From contig NZ_WBIR01000002.1 in assembly GCF_009749395.1 (NCBI RefSeq), positions 186,001-250,000 on the forward strand: a DNA stretch of 64,000 nt, written 5' to 3'. Made by a program: the position numbers and the translations under genes. Positions 17,195 to 25,702 of this stretch are shown piece by piece. The notes below the pieces were generated by a model. That model was given only the letters and a program-made list of their open reading frames with translations, was not told the origin of the DNA and made no database searches. Each line of letters starts with the position of its first letter. Position 1 is the stretch's first letter. This DNA comes from Agromyces salentinus. Lineage in GTDB: Bacteria > Actinomycetota > Actinomycetes > Actinomycetales > Microbacteriaceae.

Positions 17195-17223
17195 GGTGCG
17201 GGCGGGACAGACCGCCCCGCACC
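17195..17223 (-). terminator. Hairpin between dgt and dnaG
   Basis: GGTGCGGGCGG (17195-17205) pairs with CCGCCCCGCACC (17212-17223) around a 6-nt loop with one bulged base, 16 bases after the dgt stop. It lacks a T-run, so it is a probable but unproven terminator that would leave dnaG under its own promoter. Confidence 0.55.
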
Positions 17224-17238
17224 CGGCCCGCGCCGAGG

Positions 17239-18495
17239 TCAGGCCCGCACGAGGCGTTCGTGCCAGGCCAGCGCGGACTGGTCGGTGAGGCTCGCGACCT
17301 GGTCGACGACGACCCGCTTGCGCGCGGTGTCATCGCCCGCCGCGGCCCAGTCCTCGGCGAAGCCCGGGTCGAGATCTCGCTCGCCGCTCGCGAGCAGCGC
17401 ATCGGCGAGTTCGACGAGCACCTCCCGCTGCTGCGCGTAGATCGGCTGCCGGCTGTTCCTGGACATGACGAAGGCGGCGACGATGCCCTTGAGCACGGCG
17501 ATCTCGGCCTGCACCTCGCGAGGCACGACCACGTCAGCGTCGAACCGGATGAGGCTGGCCAGGGGGAACGCCGAGCGCGTCGCGTCGGTCGCGGCACGCG
17601 CGAAACGGCCGATCAGTTGGCTGGTGAGGTTCTTCAGCTGCGCCTGGTCGCGCCGGCCCGCATCGTAGGAGTCCATCCACCCGTCGAGCGAGTCGAGCCG
17701 GTCGAATGCGGCGATGAGCTCGTCATGCGAGTAAGCCCCGCCGATCCACTCGTACATCGAGCTCACGAGTGCGTCGTGGTCGACGCGCTCGCCGAGGCTC
17801 GCCACGTCGATGTAGCCGTTGACGACCGCGTCCTCGAAGTCGTGCACCGAGTACGCGATGTCGTCGGAGAGGTCCATGACCTGGGCCTCGATGCAGAGCC
17901 GCCGCTCGGGCGCACCGCGGCGGAGCCAGGTGAACACGTCGAGGTCGTCGCGGTAGAAGCCGAACTTCGCGCGGCCGCTCGGATCGGACACCGACGTGGC
18001 CTCGGGCCACGGGTACTTGCAGCTCGCGTCGAGGCTCGCTCTCGTGAGGTTGAGGCCGTAGCCGCGGCCGTCGGCACCGAACACCTTCGGCTCGAGCCTC
18101 GTGAGGATGCGCAGCGTCTGCGCGTTGCCCTCGAAACCGCCGATGTCCCCGGCCCACGTGTTGAGCGCCTTCTCGCCGTTGTGCCCGAACGGCGGATGGC
18201 CGAGGTCATGGGCGAGGCACGCGGTGTCGACGACGTCGGGGTCGAGGCCGAGCGAGCTCGCGAGTTCGCGACCCACCTGCGCCACCTCGAGCGAATGCGT
18301 GAGTCGGTTGCGGGCGAAGTCGAGACCGGCGGTGGGGCTCAGCACCTGGGTCTTCGCCGCGAGCCGGCGCAGTGCGCTCGAGTGCAGCAGCCGGGCCCGG
18401 TCGCGCGCGAAGTCGCTTCGCCGGTTCGTGTGCTCTTCGGGCAGGAGTCGCTCGGTGTCGGCGTCGTGGTAGCCGCCGAACAGTCGTTCGCGCAC
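17239..18495 (-). CDS. dgt: Deoxyguanosinetriphosphate triphosphohydrolase-like protein
   Basis: This 418-residue HD-superfamily hydrolase releases tripolyphosphate from dNTPs, chiefly dGTP, and so tunes nucleotide pools. The metal-binding HD elements are visible: His in RLTHSLEVAQVGRELA, the His-Asp pair in CLAHDLGHPPFGHNGE, and Asp in MDLSDDIAYSVHDFEDA. The N-terminal NRRSDFARDRARLLHSSALRRL is the Dgt signature. GTG 18495 was chosen as start (MRERLFGGYHDADTER). It lies one base after the dusB stop and gives a normal family N-terminus, although no strong ribosome site is evident. The pair dusB-dgt is probably one operon. Confidence 0.92.
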   Translation of the reverse strand: MRERLFGGYHDADTERLLPEEHTNRRSDFARDRARLLHSSALRRLAAKTQVLSPTAGLDFARNRLTHSLEVAQVGRELASSLGLDPDVVDTACLAHDLGHPPFGHNGEKALNTWAGDIGGFEGNAQTLRILTRLEPKVFGADGRGYGLNLTRASLDASCKYPWPEATSVSDPSGRAKFGFYRDDLDVFTWLRRGAPERRLCIEAQVMDLSDDIAYSVHDFEDAVVNGYIDVASLGERVDHDALVSSMYEWIGGAYSHDELIAAFDRLDSLDGWMDSYDAGRRDQAQLKNLTSQLIGRFARAATDATRSAFPLASLIRFDADVVVPREVQAEIAVLKGIVAAFVMSRNSRQPIYAQQREVLVELADALLASGERDLDPGFAEDWAAAGDDTARKRVVVDQVASLTDQSALAWHERLVRA

Positions 18496-18496
18496 C

Positions 18497-19654
18497 TCAG
18501 CCGCCGCTCGTGTCGAGCTCGGCGTCGACGAGGGTCGTTCGGTCGTGGCCGGCGAGCTCCTGGGAGTCGAGCCAGCCGTCGGGGAGCGAGGGGTTCTTGG
18601 GCGTGCCTGCACGGCCGCGCGGCCCCTCGGCGCCCTCGCCCGGGTATGGCATCGACCAGTCGAGGGTGCCGAGCAGGTCGTCGAGCTGGGCGAGCGATTC
18701 GACCGTCGCGAGCCTGGCGCGCAGGTCGCCCCCGACGGGGTAGCCCTTGAAGTACCAGGCGACGTGCTTGCGGATGTCGCGGCAGCCGCGCTCCTCGCTG
18801 TCGAAGAACTCGGTGAGCAGCTCCGCGTGGCGGCGGAAGGTCTGCGCGACCTGCCCGAGCGACGGCTGGAAGCTCTGGGACTCACCACGGAACGCCGCCG
18901 CGAGGTCGCCGAACAACCACGGGCGCCCGAGGCACCCGCGCCCGACGACGACGCCGTCGCACCCCGTCTCGGCGACCATGCGCAGGGCGTCCTCGGCCGA
19001 CCAGATGTCGCCGTTGCCGAGCACCGGGACGCCCGTCACGGCCTCCTTCAGTCGGCCGATCGCGGACCAGTCGGCGTGGCCGGAGTAGAACTCGGCGGCC
19101 GTGCGCGCGTGCAGCGCGATCGACGCCACGCCGGCCCCCTCGGCGATGCGCCCGGCCTCGAGGTAGGTGAGGTGGTCGGCGTCGATGCCCTTGCGCATCT
19201 TGATGGTGAGCGGGATGTCGCCCGCCGCCCTGACGGCGCCCTCGACGATGTCGCGGAACAGCCCGCTCTTCCAGGGCAGCGCGGCCCCGCCGCCCTTGCG
19301 GGTGACCTTGGGAACGGGGCATCCGAAGTTCAGGTCGATGTGGTCGGCGCGGTCTTCGGCCACCAGCATGGTGACGGCCTCGGAAACGGTCTTCGGGTCG
19401 ACCCCGTAGAGCTGGATCGAGCGGGGCGTCTCGGACTCGTGGTGCGTGATGAGGCGCATCGACTCGGGCGTGCGCTCGACGAGCGCACGCGAGGTGATCA
19501 TCTCGGAGACGTAGAGGCCGGCGCCGAACTCGCGGCACAGCCTGCGGAACGCGGTGTTCGTGATGCCCGCCATGGGGGCGAGCACGACGGGCACGTCGAG
19601 TTCGAGGCCGCCGATGGTCAGCGGGCCGGTGGGCGTCGTGGAAGTGAGTGACAT
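18497..19654 (-). CDS. dusB: tRNA-dihydrouridine synthase
   Basis: This FMN-dependent enzyme reduces uridines in the D-loop of tRNA. The 385-residue TIM barrel begins with VVLAPMAGITNTAFRRLCRE (flavin site), followed by YVSEMITSRAL and the conserved-cysteine motif DLNFGCPVPKV (Cys112). Further on are KMRKGID and GNGDIWSAEDALRM with VVVGRGCLGRPW near the phosphate-binding end. A C-terminal helical tRNA-binding domain follows. The sequence fits the bacterial DusB group best. Start ATG 19654 was preferred over a GTG one codon upstream. It is divergent from the YbaK-type gene and is followed one base later by dgt. Confidence 0.93.
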   Translation of the reverse strand: MSLTSTTPTGPLTIGGLELDVPVVLAPMAGITNTAFRRLCREFGAGLYVSEMITSRALVERTPESMRLITHHESETPRSIQLYGVDPKTVSEAVTMLVAEDRADHIDLNFGCPVPKVTRKGGGAALPWKSGLFRDIVEGAVRAAGDIPLTIKMRKGIDADHLTYLEAGRIAEGAGVASIALHARTAAEFYSGHADWSAIGRLKEAVTGVPVLGNGDIWSAEDALRMVAETGCDGVVVGRGCLGRPWLFGDLAAAFRGESQSFQPSLGQVAQTFRRHAELLTEFFDSEERGCRDIRKHVAWYFKGYPVGGDLRARLATVESLAQLDDLLGTLDWSMPYPGEGAEGPRGRAGTPKNPSLPDGWLDSQELAGHDRTTLVDAELDTSGG

Positions 19655-19745
19655 CACCGTCGATTCTCCCAGAATCCTGCGACATCCCGCCCACCGCCCG
19701 AATCCCGCGCCTAGGATCTCCCTCAGGCGACCTGGGGAGGACGAC

Positions 19746-20225
19746 ATGGGCGAGGCCCTGAGCGGTTCGGAACGCGTGCGAGCGGATGCCGCGGCGAGGG
19801 GCCTCAACGTCGAGATCATCGATCGACCGGCGGCGCGCAGCCTCGAGGAGGCAGCCGGACTGCTGGGCATCGAACCCGGCGACATCGTCAAGTCGCTCGT
19901 CGTCAAGCGCAGCGACGACACCTACCTCTTCGCACTCGTGCCGGGCGGGCGCAAGATCTCGTGGCCCAAGCTGCGCGCGCTCGTCGGCGTCAACAAGCTG
20001 CAACTCCCGGATGCCTCGCTCGCGCTGGCCGCGACCGGCTACGAACGCGGCACGATCACGCCGCTCGGCTCGAGCACGGCGTGGCCCGTGTACGTCGACG
20101 AGTCCGTCGTGGGGCGCCGGGTGTCCATGGGCGCGGGCGAGCACGGCCGCAGCCTCTTCGTCGACGCCGACCACCTCATCGAGGCGTTCGGGGCGACGGT
20201 CGCGGACCTCAGCGACCCCGAGTAG
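19746..20225 (+). CDS. YbaK/prolyl-tRNA editing-type aminoacyl-tRNA deacylase
   Basis: This 159-residue single-domain protein belongs to the YbaK/ProX editing family, which hydrolyses mischarged tRNAs such as Cys-tRNA(Pro). Recognisable segments are EEAAGLLGIEPGDIVKSLVVK (the Lys-containing active-site strand), LVPGGRKISWPKLRALVG, TGYERGTITPLGSS and VSMGAGEHGRSLFVDAD. GGGAGG sits five bases before the ATG. It is a stand-alone gene, divergent from dusB by 91 bp. The exact mischarged substrate (Cys- or Ala-tRNA) is not distinguishable here. Confidence 0.9.
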   Translation: MGEALSGSERVRADAAARGLNVEIIDRPAARSLEEAAGLLGIEPGDIVKSLVVKRSDDTYLFALVPGGRKISWPKLRALVGVNKLQLPDASLALAATGYERGTITPLGSSTAWPVYVDESVVGRRVSMGAGEHGRSLFVDADHLIEAFGATVADLSDPE

Positions 20226-20297
20226 CCGCCCCGGCGAGCGAGCGAACGAGCGTGCCGCCGGCCCCGGCTGCACGGCGCCGACGCAACTCGGAGGTCG

Positions 20298-20435
20298 CTA
20301 CTCGGCGGGTTCGGTGCCCGGCACGAAGCAGACGTCGCCCTCGCACACCATCGCCGCGGGATCGCCCATCACCATCGTGAAGGGCGACGCCGCGGCATCC
20401 GCCACGCTCTCAGCCGTCAGATCTGGCTCGCTCAT
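20298..20435 (-). CDS. Small 45-residue protein with a CEGDVC motif
   Basis: This short gene has no recognised family. The predicted peptide starts MSEPDLTAESVADAA, has a hydrophobic middle (PFTMVMGDPAAMVC), and ends with CEGDVCFVPGTEPAE. It has two cysteines four residues apart (Cys31 and Cys36) and is acidic overall. Its ATG overlaps the stop codon of the DsbA-like gene by four bases (ATGA), strong evidence that it is a real, translationally coupled gene. The cysteine pair could be a substrate or redox partner of the DsbA-like protein or could bind a metal. All of that is inference. It has no signal peptide. Confidence 0.6.
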   Translation of the reverse strand: MSEPDLTAESVADAAASPFTMVMGDPAAMVCEGDVCFVPGTEPAE

Positions 20436-21115
20436 GCCGCCCGCTCGCCGGCGACCTGCGAGATGGCCTGCGAGAAGACCTCGGCGGGCTGCGCTCCGGA
20501 GATGCCGTACTTGCCGTCGATGACGAAGAAGGGCACGCCGTTGATGCCGTACGCGCCGGCCTGGGCGATGTCGGCCTGCACGCCGTCGGCGTACCGACCG
20601 GACTCGAGCGCCTCGCGGGCGGCAGCTCCGTCGAGGCCGACCTCCTCGGCGAAGCCGACGAGCTCATCGATGCGGTTCACGCGGCCGCCCTCGACGAAGT
20701 ACGCCTTCAACAGGCGCTCCTTGAGCTCGAGCTGCTTGCCGTTGGCCTTGGCGAAGTGCAGCAGTTCGTGCGCCTTCAGCGTCTTCGTGTGGGCCACCTT
20801 CTCGAAGTGGTACTCGAGACCCGCGTTTGCCGCGACCCCGGTCACGTGCTCGAGCATCTGCTCGACGCGCTCGACCGGCATGCCCTTGCGGTCCGCGAGG
20901 TACTCGACCGTCGAGCCCTCGAAGTCGAGCGGGGTGTCGGGCGAGAGCTCGAACGAGTGGTACTCGATCTCCACGTCGGGGGCGTCGGCGCCGAGGGCCT
21001 CGAGGCCGGCCTCGAGGTGGCGCTTGCCGATGTAGCACCACGGGCAGGCGATGTCGGACCAGATGTCGATCTTGATGGGGGAAGTCACGAGGACATGCAA
21101 CGGATGCATGTGCAT
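20432..21115 (-). CDS. DsbA/FrnE-family oxidoreductase
   Basis: This 227-residue thioredoxin-fold protein has the redox motif CPWC (Cys24, Cys27) in WSDIACPWCYIGKRHLE. The inserted helical domain and the cis-proline region GVPFFVIDGKYGISGAQP are typical of the FrnE/2-hydroxychromene-isomerase-like DsbA group. No signal peptide is present, so it probably acts in the cytoplasm on thiols or polyketide-like substrates. The ATG at 21115 was chosen because GGGGGA stands six bases upstream. The N-terminus is then MHMHPLHVLVTSPIK. A GTG at 21088 would match homologues closely but has no ribosome site. It is co-transcribed with the 45-residue gene downstream. Confidence 0.88.
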   Translation of the reverse strand: MHMHPLHVLVTSPIKIDIWSDIACPWCYIGKRHLEAGLEALGADAPDVEIEYHSFELSPDTPLDFEGSTVEYLADRKGMPVERVEQMLEHVTGVAANAGLEYHFEKVAHTKTLKAHELLHFAKANGKQLELKERLLKAYFVEGGRVNRIDELVGFAEEVGLDGAAAREALESGRYADGVQADIAQAGAYGINGVPFFVIDGKYGISGAQPAEVFSQAISQVAGERAA

Positions 21116-21153
21116 CGATATTCCCCCATCCGGCGATGGCCCGATCGATGCGA

Positions 21154-22089
21154 TCAGCCGACGACGATCCGGGTCGCCTCGGCCACGACCGCATTGTTCC
21201 GCACCGCGTCGGCGCGGTCGGTGCTGGTCAGGATCGCCAGCGTCAGCGGCGCCGCATCCGGCCGCCAGAGCACGCCCGCGTCGTTCACGACGCCGTAGGC
21301 GCCGCCGCCCGTCTTGTCGGCCAGGTCGTACGGCGGGGTCAGGCCTGCGCGCATGCGGGCGTCGGACGTGCGGTTGCGGAGCATCCAGGCGCGCAGCTGC
21401 GAGGCGGCGAGCAGGCCCGCGGCCTCGTCGAGGAGCAGCGCCGAGTACAGGTGCGCGATGTCGTCGGGCGTCGTGGTGTCGCGCTCGTCGCCGGGAATCG
21501 CCTGGTTCAGGTCGGGCTCCCAGCGGTCGAGCCTCGTGTCGGTCGCGCCGAGGGATGCCGCGAATGCCGTGACGGCAGCCGGTCCGCCGAGCTCGCGCAG
21601 GATGAGGTTGCCCGCCGTGTTGTCGCTGAACCGGAGCGCGGCGTCGGCGAGCTCGCCAGGGGTCGCCTCCTGCGGGTCCAGCTTGTCGAGCACGTTCGAG
21701 TCGACGACCAGGTCGGCGTCCGTGAACGGGATCGGCGTCGTCCAGTACGCCTCGTCGTATCCCCTGGCCTGCACGAGGGCGGCCGCCGCGAGCGGCTTGA
21801 ACAGCGAGCACATCGGGAACAGCTCGTCTCCGCGATACCGGAAGGCACGGCGCCCGCCCTGTGCGACGGCGTGGACGCCTATGCGGACCGAGGTCGCCGC
21901 CTCGAGCGCCCGGAGTTCACGCGACATCCGTCCGTGGTCGCCACCACCGCTCGCCGTGCCGTGCGGGAGCGCCTGCGCCCCCGTGGTGGGCGCGGCGACG
22001 GAACTCGCGACGAGGCCGGCGGTCGCGGCGCCGCCGAACGCGAGCAGCGAACGTCGGGAGATGGACGTGGATCGATGCGAAGAAGTCAT
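21154..22089 (-). CDS. bla: Class A beta-lactamase
   Basis: This exported serine hydrolase has all class A active-site motifs: Ser95-x-x-Lys98 (SLFK), the S-D-N loop at 155-157 (FSDNTAGN), an omega loop with Glu191 and Asn195 (RWEPDLNQAIPGD), and the KTG triad at 259-261. The 311-residue precursor begins with a twin-arginine-like signal (ISRRSLLAFGGAATAGL), so export by the Tat route is likely, as for many actinobacterial lactamases. Keeping Glu in the omega loop supports true beta-lactam hydrolysis rather than only peptidase activity. It is divergent from a LysR regulator across 74 bp, the classical ampR-ampC arrangement. The substrate range is not predictable. Confidence 0.92.
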   Translation of the reverse strand: MTSSHRSTSISRRSLLAFGGAATAGLVASSVAAPTTGAQALPHGTASGGGDHGRMSRELRALEAATSVRIGVHAVAQGGRRAFRYRGDELFPMCSLFKPLAAAALVQARGYDEAYWTTPIPFTDADLVVDSNVLDKLDPQEATPGELADAALRFSDNTAGNLILRELGGPAAVTAFAASLGATDTRLDRWEPDLNQAIPGDERDTTTPDDIAHLYSALLLDEAAGLLAASQLRAWMLRNRTSDARMRAGLTPPYDLADKTGGGAYGVVNDAGVLWRPDAAPLTLAILTSTDRADAVRNNAVVAEATRIVVG

Positions 22090-22163
22090 GCCGGGCAGTC
22101 TTGCGACGCACCACCGATGCAGGCAAAGCACGAAACCGCCGCATTCATGCCAGAATCGCATGC

Positions 22164-23072
22164 GTGCCGCGGAACTTCGATCTCATGGCGGCCTGCGAGG
22201 CCTTCGTCTCCGTGGCCGAGCGCGAGAGTTTCACGGCCGGTGCGGTGGGCGCCGGAGTGACGCAATCCGTCGCGAGCCGGCGCATCGCGGCCCTCGAGAC
22301 GCACCTCGGTGCGCGGCTCTTCGAACGCACGTCGCGGCGGGTCGCGCTGACGCCGTTCGGCCGCAGCGTGCTCCCCGGAGCCATCAGGCTCGTCGTCGCC
22401 GCCCAGGAGTTCGCCGACGACGCCGACCACGCCCGGGCGCTGCCGATCACCCTGGCCGTGCCCCGCCATCTCTCGCCTGCGGCCGCCGCCCGGGTCTGCG
22501 CCGCCGCCGCCGACCGCGCACTCACCGTCGAACTCCTCGAGGGCGCCCCGCGCGAACGTTCGGAGTGGATGAGCACCGGGCGCGCCCAGCTCGCCCTGCA
22601 GCACGTCGAGCCCGACCGTGCCGACTGGTCCACGCCGCTCGGCGTCGGATTCGCCCAGAACGCCGACACCGGCGAGGAGCCCTTCTACCTCGCCGAGCTC
22701 CGACCCCGTCGCGGTACGCCCGAACGCCGACGCCTCTGGCTCGCACCCGAGGACGACGTGCCGAACGTGCGCGACCGGCTCGAACGGGTCAGGAACGGCG
22801 CCGGACTCGCCGCCGGGCACCTGCGACAGGCCACCTCGCTCGTGAGCGCCATCGCGCGGGCGATCGGCGACGGCGACCTCGTGCTGTGCACGCGCAGCGA
22901 GGCCGGGGAGGCCGACCTCGCGTGGCATCCACTCGGCGACCTGCACCTCGTGCGCGGCTACACGCTCGTGCACCGCGATGCCGACCTCGCCGAGCGGTTC
23001 CTCGAGGCGACGGCGCCGCTGCTCCCCGACCTGCTCGGCACCACCTCGAAGGCGGACCCGCGTGCGAGCTGA
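22164..23072 (+). CDS. LysR-family transcriptional regulator (AmpR-like position)
   Basis: This 302-residue regulator has the LysR winged helix-turn-helix at residues 5-65 (ACEAFVSVAERESFTAGAVG, then SVASRRIAALETHLGARLFER) and a shortened effector domain. It starts at GTG 22164. A CAGAAT hexamer ends seven bases upstream, so the message may be leaderless. It faces the beta-lactamase gene across 74 bp and overlaps the start of a second serine hydrolase gene by 11 bases. By analogy with AmpR it may activate or repress the lactamase in response to cell-wall signals. That role is inferred from position only. Confidence 0.88.
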   Translation: MPRNFDLMAACEAFVSVAERESFTAGAVGAGVTQSVASRRIAALETHLGARLFERTSRRVALTPFGRSVLPGAIRLVVAAQEFADDADHARALPITLAVPRHLSPAAAARVCAAAADRALTVELLEGAPRERSEWMSTGRAQLALQHVEPDRADWSTPLGVGFAQNADTGEEPFYLAELRPRRGTPERRRLWLAPEDDVPNVRDRLERVRNGAGLAAGHLRQATSLVSAIARAIGDGDLVLCTRSEAGEADLAWHPLGDLHLVRGYTLVHRDADLAERFLEATAPLLPDLLGTTSKADPRAS

Positions 23073-23973
23073 CCGGCTCGTGCTGCGCGATGCGTCCGAC
23101 GTCCTCGCCGATGCGGGCCTGACCGCCTCGATCACCGTCCGCGACCTCGGAAGCGGTCGAGAGCTCGCACTCGACCCGGATGCCGCGTACCCGCTCGCGT
23201 CCGTCGTGAAGCTGCCGCTCGCCCTGGCGATCCTCCGTGCCGCACGCGAGGGGGACGTGGATCTCGGCGAGCCGGTTCCGATCGATCCGTCGAACCGTAC
23301 GCCGGGCCTGACGGGGCTCTGCCGCTTCGAGCATCCGACGAGCGTGGCCGTCGAGGACCTGCTCTACCTCGCGATGTGCGCGAGCGACGACACGGCCGCC
23401 GACGCCCTGTTCCGGCTCCAGTCCCCCGCCCGGGTCACCGAGGTGCTGCGCGCCCTCGGCATCGCGGAGATCACGGTCAGGCACTCGATCCAGGACCTGC
23501 ACGAGACGCTCGCCGCCCGGCTCGAGCCCGACGAGCTGCCGCAGGCCCTCGCGCTCGCCATTCAGGCGTCCACACGCGGCGGCGGGCACCTGATCCCCCA
23601 GCTCGACGTCACGCATGCCAACAGCGGCACCTCGCGTGCCGTCGTCGACCTCCTCGACCGCATCTGGCAGGACCCCGCCCTCGGCGACGAACGGGAACCG
23701 GTGCGGCGGCTGCTGGGCATGAACCTCATGCGCCACCGCCTGGCACCCGACCTCGAATCCGACGACGCGGCGTGGTTCTCGAAGACCGGCACCTTCCTGC
23801 ACCTCCGACACGAGGTCGGCGTGCTCGAGCATGCGGATGGCGCACGCATCGCCATCGCGGTGCTCAGCGAGTCGTCGGTGCCCGCGCGGGTCCAGCCGGG
23901 CGCCGAACAGGCGCTCGGCTTCGCCGCCAGGCTCCTGCACGACCACGTCCGCGCCACCAGGGTCGCGCGGTGA
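23062..23973 (+). CDS. Serine hydrolase, beta-lactamase class A-like
   Basis: This 303-residue protein has a penicillin-recognising fold with Ser47-Val-Val-Lys50 (SxxK), Ser108-Asp-Asp (an SDD variant of the SDN motif) and KTG at 241-243. It has no clear signal peptide from GTG 23062, so it may be cytoplasmic. The omega-loop Glu of true lactamases is not obvious, which suggests peptidase/esterase or regulatory activity rather than resistance. GTG 23062 has AAGGCGG six bases upstream. It overlaps the LysR gene by 11 bases and is co-transcribed with it. Together with the divergent beta-lactamase this makes a three-gene beta-lactam-related cluster. Confidence 0.82.
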   Translation: MRADRLVLRDASDVLADAGLTASITVRDLGSGRELALDPDAAYPLASVVKLPLALAILRAAREGDVDLGEPVPIDPSNRTPGLTGLCRFEHPTSVAVEDLLYLAMCASDDTAADALFRLQSPARVTEVLRALGIAEITVRHSIQDLHETLAARLEPDELPQALALAIQASTRGGGHLIPQLDVTHANSGTSRAVVDLLDRIWQDPALGDEREPVRRLLGMNLMRHRLAPDLESDDAAWFSKTGTFLHLRHEVGVLEHADGARIAIAVLSESSVPARVQPGAEQALGFAARLLHDHVRATRVAR

Positions 23974-24007
23974 GCCCTCCGCGGCGCGCGGAACGCCGGC
24001 TGCGCGA

Positions 24008-24817
24008 CTACGCCGACGCGGTCGGCGTGTCGACGGCGCCGCCGAACCGGCGATTGCGCGCCGCGTAGAGCTCGATGGCCTCCCACACGTCGGTGCGGGA
24101 GAAATCGGGCCACAGCGTGTCGAGGAACACCATCTCGGCGTAGGCCGACTGCCACAGCAGGAAGTTCGACGTGCGCTGCTCCCCCGAGCTGCGGACGAAG
24201 AGGTCGACGTCGGGCATCTCGGGCACGTACAGGCGCTTCGCGATCAGTCGTTCGGACACCGCCGACGGCCGCAGCCGGCCGGATGCCACGTCGTCGGCGA
24301 TCGAGCGCACCGCGTCGGTGATCTCATTGCGCCCGCCGTAGTTCACGCACATCGTCAGGGTGAGCGTGTCGTTGCCCGCGGTGAGCTGCTCGGCGTACTG
24401 GAGCTCGTTGATGACCGACGCCCACAGCCGCGGCTTGCGGCCGGCCCAGCGGATGCGCACCCCCCACTCGTTGAGCTGGTCGCGCCGCCGGTGCAGCACG
24501 TCGCGGTTGTACCCCATGAGGAAGCGCACCTCGTCGGGGCTGCGCTTCCAGTTCTCGGTGGAGAACGCGTACACCGACAGGTGCTTGACGCCGGCCTGGA
24601 TCGCGCCGGCGACGACGTCGAGGAGGGCGGCCTCGCCGGCCTTGTGCCCCTCGATGCGGGTGAGGCCCCGACGGTTGGCCCAACGGCCGTTGCCGTCCAT
24701 GACGATCGCGACGTGGTTGGGCACGGCGCCCTTCGGGAACGCCGGCGGGTACACCCCGGTCCAGTCGAGCGGACGGTAGGGCACGGCGTCGCGGTGCGTG
24801 TAGGGCTTGGGGGTCAC
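24008..24817 (-). CDS. uppS: Isoprenyl transferase (undecaprenyl diphosphate synthase)
   Basis: This cis-prenyltransferase makes the C55 (or decaprenyl) lipid carrier for cell-wall precursors from isopentenyl diphosphate. The 269-residue sequence has the catalytic Asp41 in MDGNGRWA, the conserved region [20 protein letters not shown] and the C-terminal [19 protein letters not shown]. It starts at GTG 24817, overlapping the recO stop by four bases (GTGA). The length is typical. Whether the product is undecaprenyl or decaprenyl diphosphate cannot be judged from sequence. Confidence 0.94.
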   Translation of the reverse strand: MTPKPYTHRDAVPYRPLDWTGVYPPAFPKGAVPNHVAIVMDGNGRWANRRGLTRIEGHKAGEAALLDVVAGAIQAGVKHLSVYAFSTENWKRSPDEVRFLMGYNRDVLHRRRDQLNEWGVRIRWAGRKPRLWASVINELQYAEQLTAGNDTLTLTMCVNYGGRNEITDAVRSIADDVASGRLRPSAVSERLIAKRLYVPEMPDVDLFVRSSGEQRTSNFLLWQSAYAEMVFLDTLWPDFSRTDVWEAIELYAARNRRFGGAVDTPTASA

Positions 24818-25554
24818 GGTGCGGTCGTTTCTCTCGAGACGTGCGGCAGCGAGCGGAGTCCGCGCTCGAGGTGCCACTGGGTGTAGGCGGCGACGATGCC
24901 GCTGGCCTGGTTGCGGTCGCCCGTCGCGGATGCGTCGACGAACGCCCAATCGCCGGCGAGCAGGGCGCCGAGCAGGGCCACCGTCGAGCGGGCGATGCGC
25001 GGGGTTCCGGGAGGGGCGCACTCGGCGTCGCACACGACCCCGCCGAGCTGCACGACGACGGCGGTGTGCTCGCCGGGACGGCCGCATCGCGAGCAGTCCT
25101 CGAAGCTCGGCGCCCAGCCCGCGAGGGCGAGCGCGCGCAGCAGGTAGGAGTCGAGCGTGAGCGTCGCCCCGTGCTCGCCGCGCGCGAGCGAGCGCAGCGC
25201 ACCGACGAGCAGCAGGTACTGCTGCAGCGAGCCCTCGGACTCGGTGAGCTTGTCGGCGGCCTCGACCATGGCGCTCGCCGCCGTGTACGCGGCGTAGTCG
25301 GCGCTGATCTCGGCGCCGTACGACCCGAGCGACTCGGCCTGGGTGACGACGTCGAGCGTGCGACCCTCGTAGAGCTGGAGATCGGCGACCATGAACGGCT
25401 CGAGCCGGGCCCCGAACTTCGAGCCGGTGCGCCGCACGCCCTTGGCCACCGCCCGCACCTTGCCGTGGCGCCTCGTCAGCAGCGTGAGGATGCGGTCGGC
25501 TTCGCCCAGCTTGTGGGTTCGAAGCACGACGGCTTCATCTCGGTACACGGGCAC
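24814..25554 (-). CDS. recO: DNA repair protein RecO
   Basis: RecO anneals single strands and loads RecA with RecR in gap repair. The 246-residue protein has the N-terminal OB fold ([21 protein letters not shown], then [20 protein letters not shown]), a helical middle, and the zinc-binding cysteines in FEDCSRCGR plus GGVVCDAEC. It starts at ATG 25554. The pair recO-uppS with a 4-nt overlap is the conserved actinobacterial order. The TRIC-type gene lies divergently 148 bp upstream. Confidence 0.95.
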   Translation of the reverse strand: MPVYRDEAVVLRTHKLGEADRILTLLTRRHGKVRAVAKGVRRTGSKFGARLEPFMVADLQLYEGRTLDVVTQAESLGSYGAEISADYAAYTAASAMVEAADKLTESEGSLQQYLLLVGALRSLARGEHGATLTLDSYLLRALALAGWAPSFEDCSRCGRPGEHTAVVVQLGGVVCDAECAPPGTPRIARSTVALLGALLAGDWAFVDASATGDRNQASGIVAAYTQWHLERGLRSLPHVSRETTAP

Positions 25555-25702
25555 CCTTCATTATCCCGCCCCGCGCCGACATCCTCCCCGCCCCTCGCAG
25601 GTGCCGCCGGATGTCGCGAGCCGATGCCGCGGCAACCCGTGCGGTGTCGCGTCGTGACGTGTCGTGTCGCGAGCGGCTCGAACGCGATGGTTCACTGAGT
25701 GC

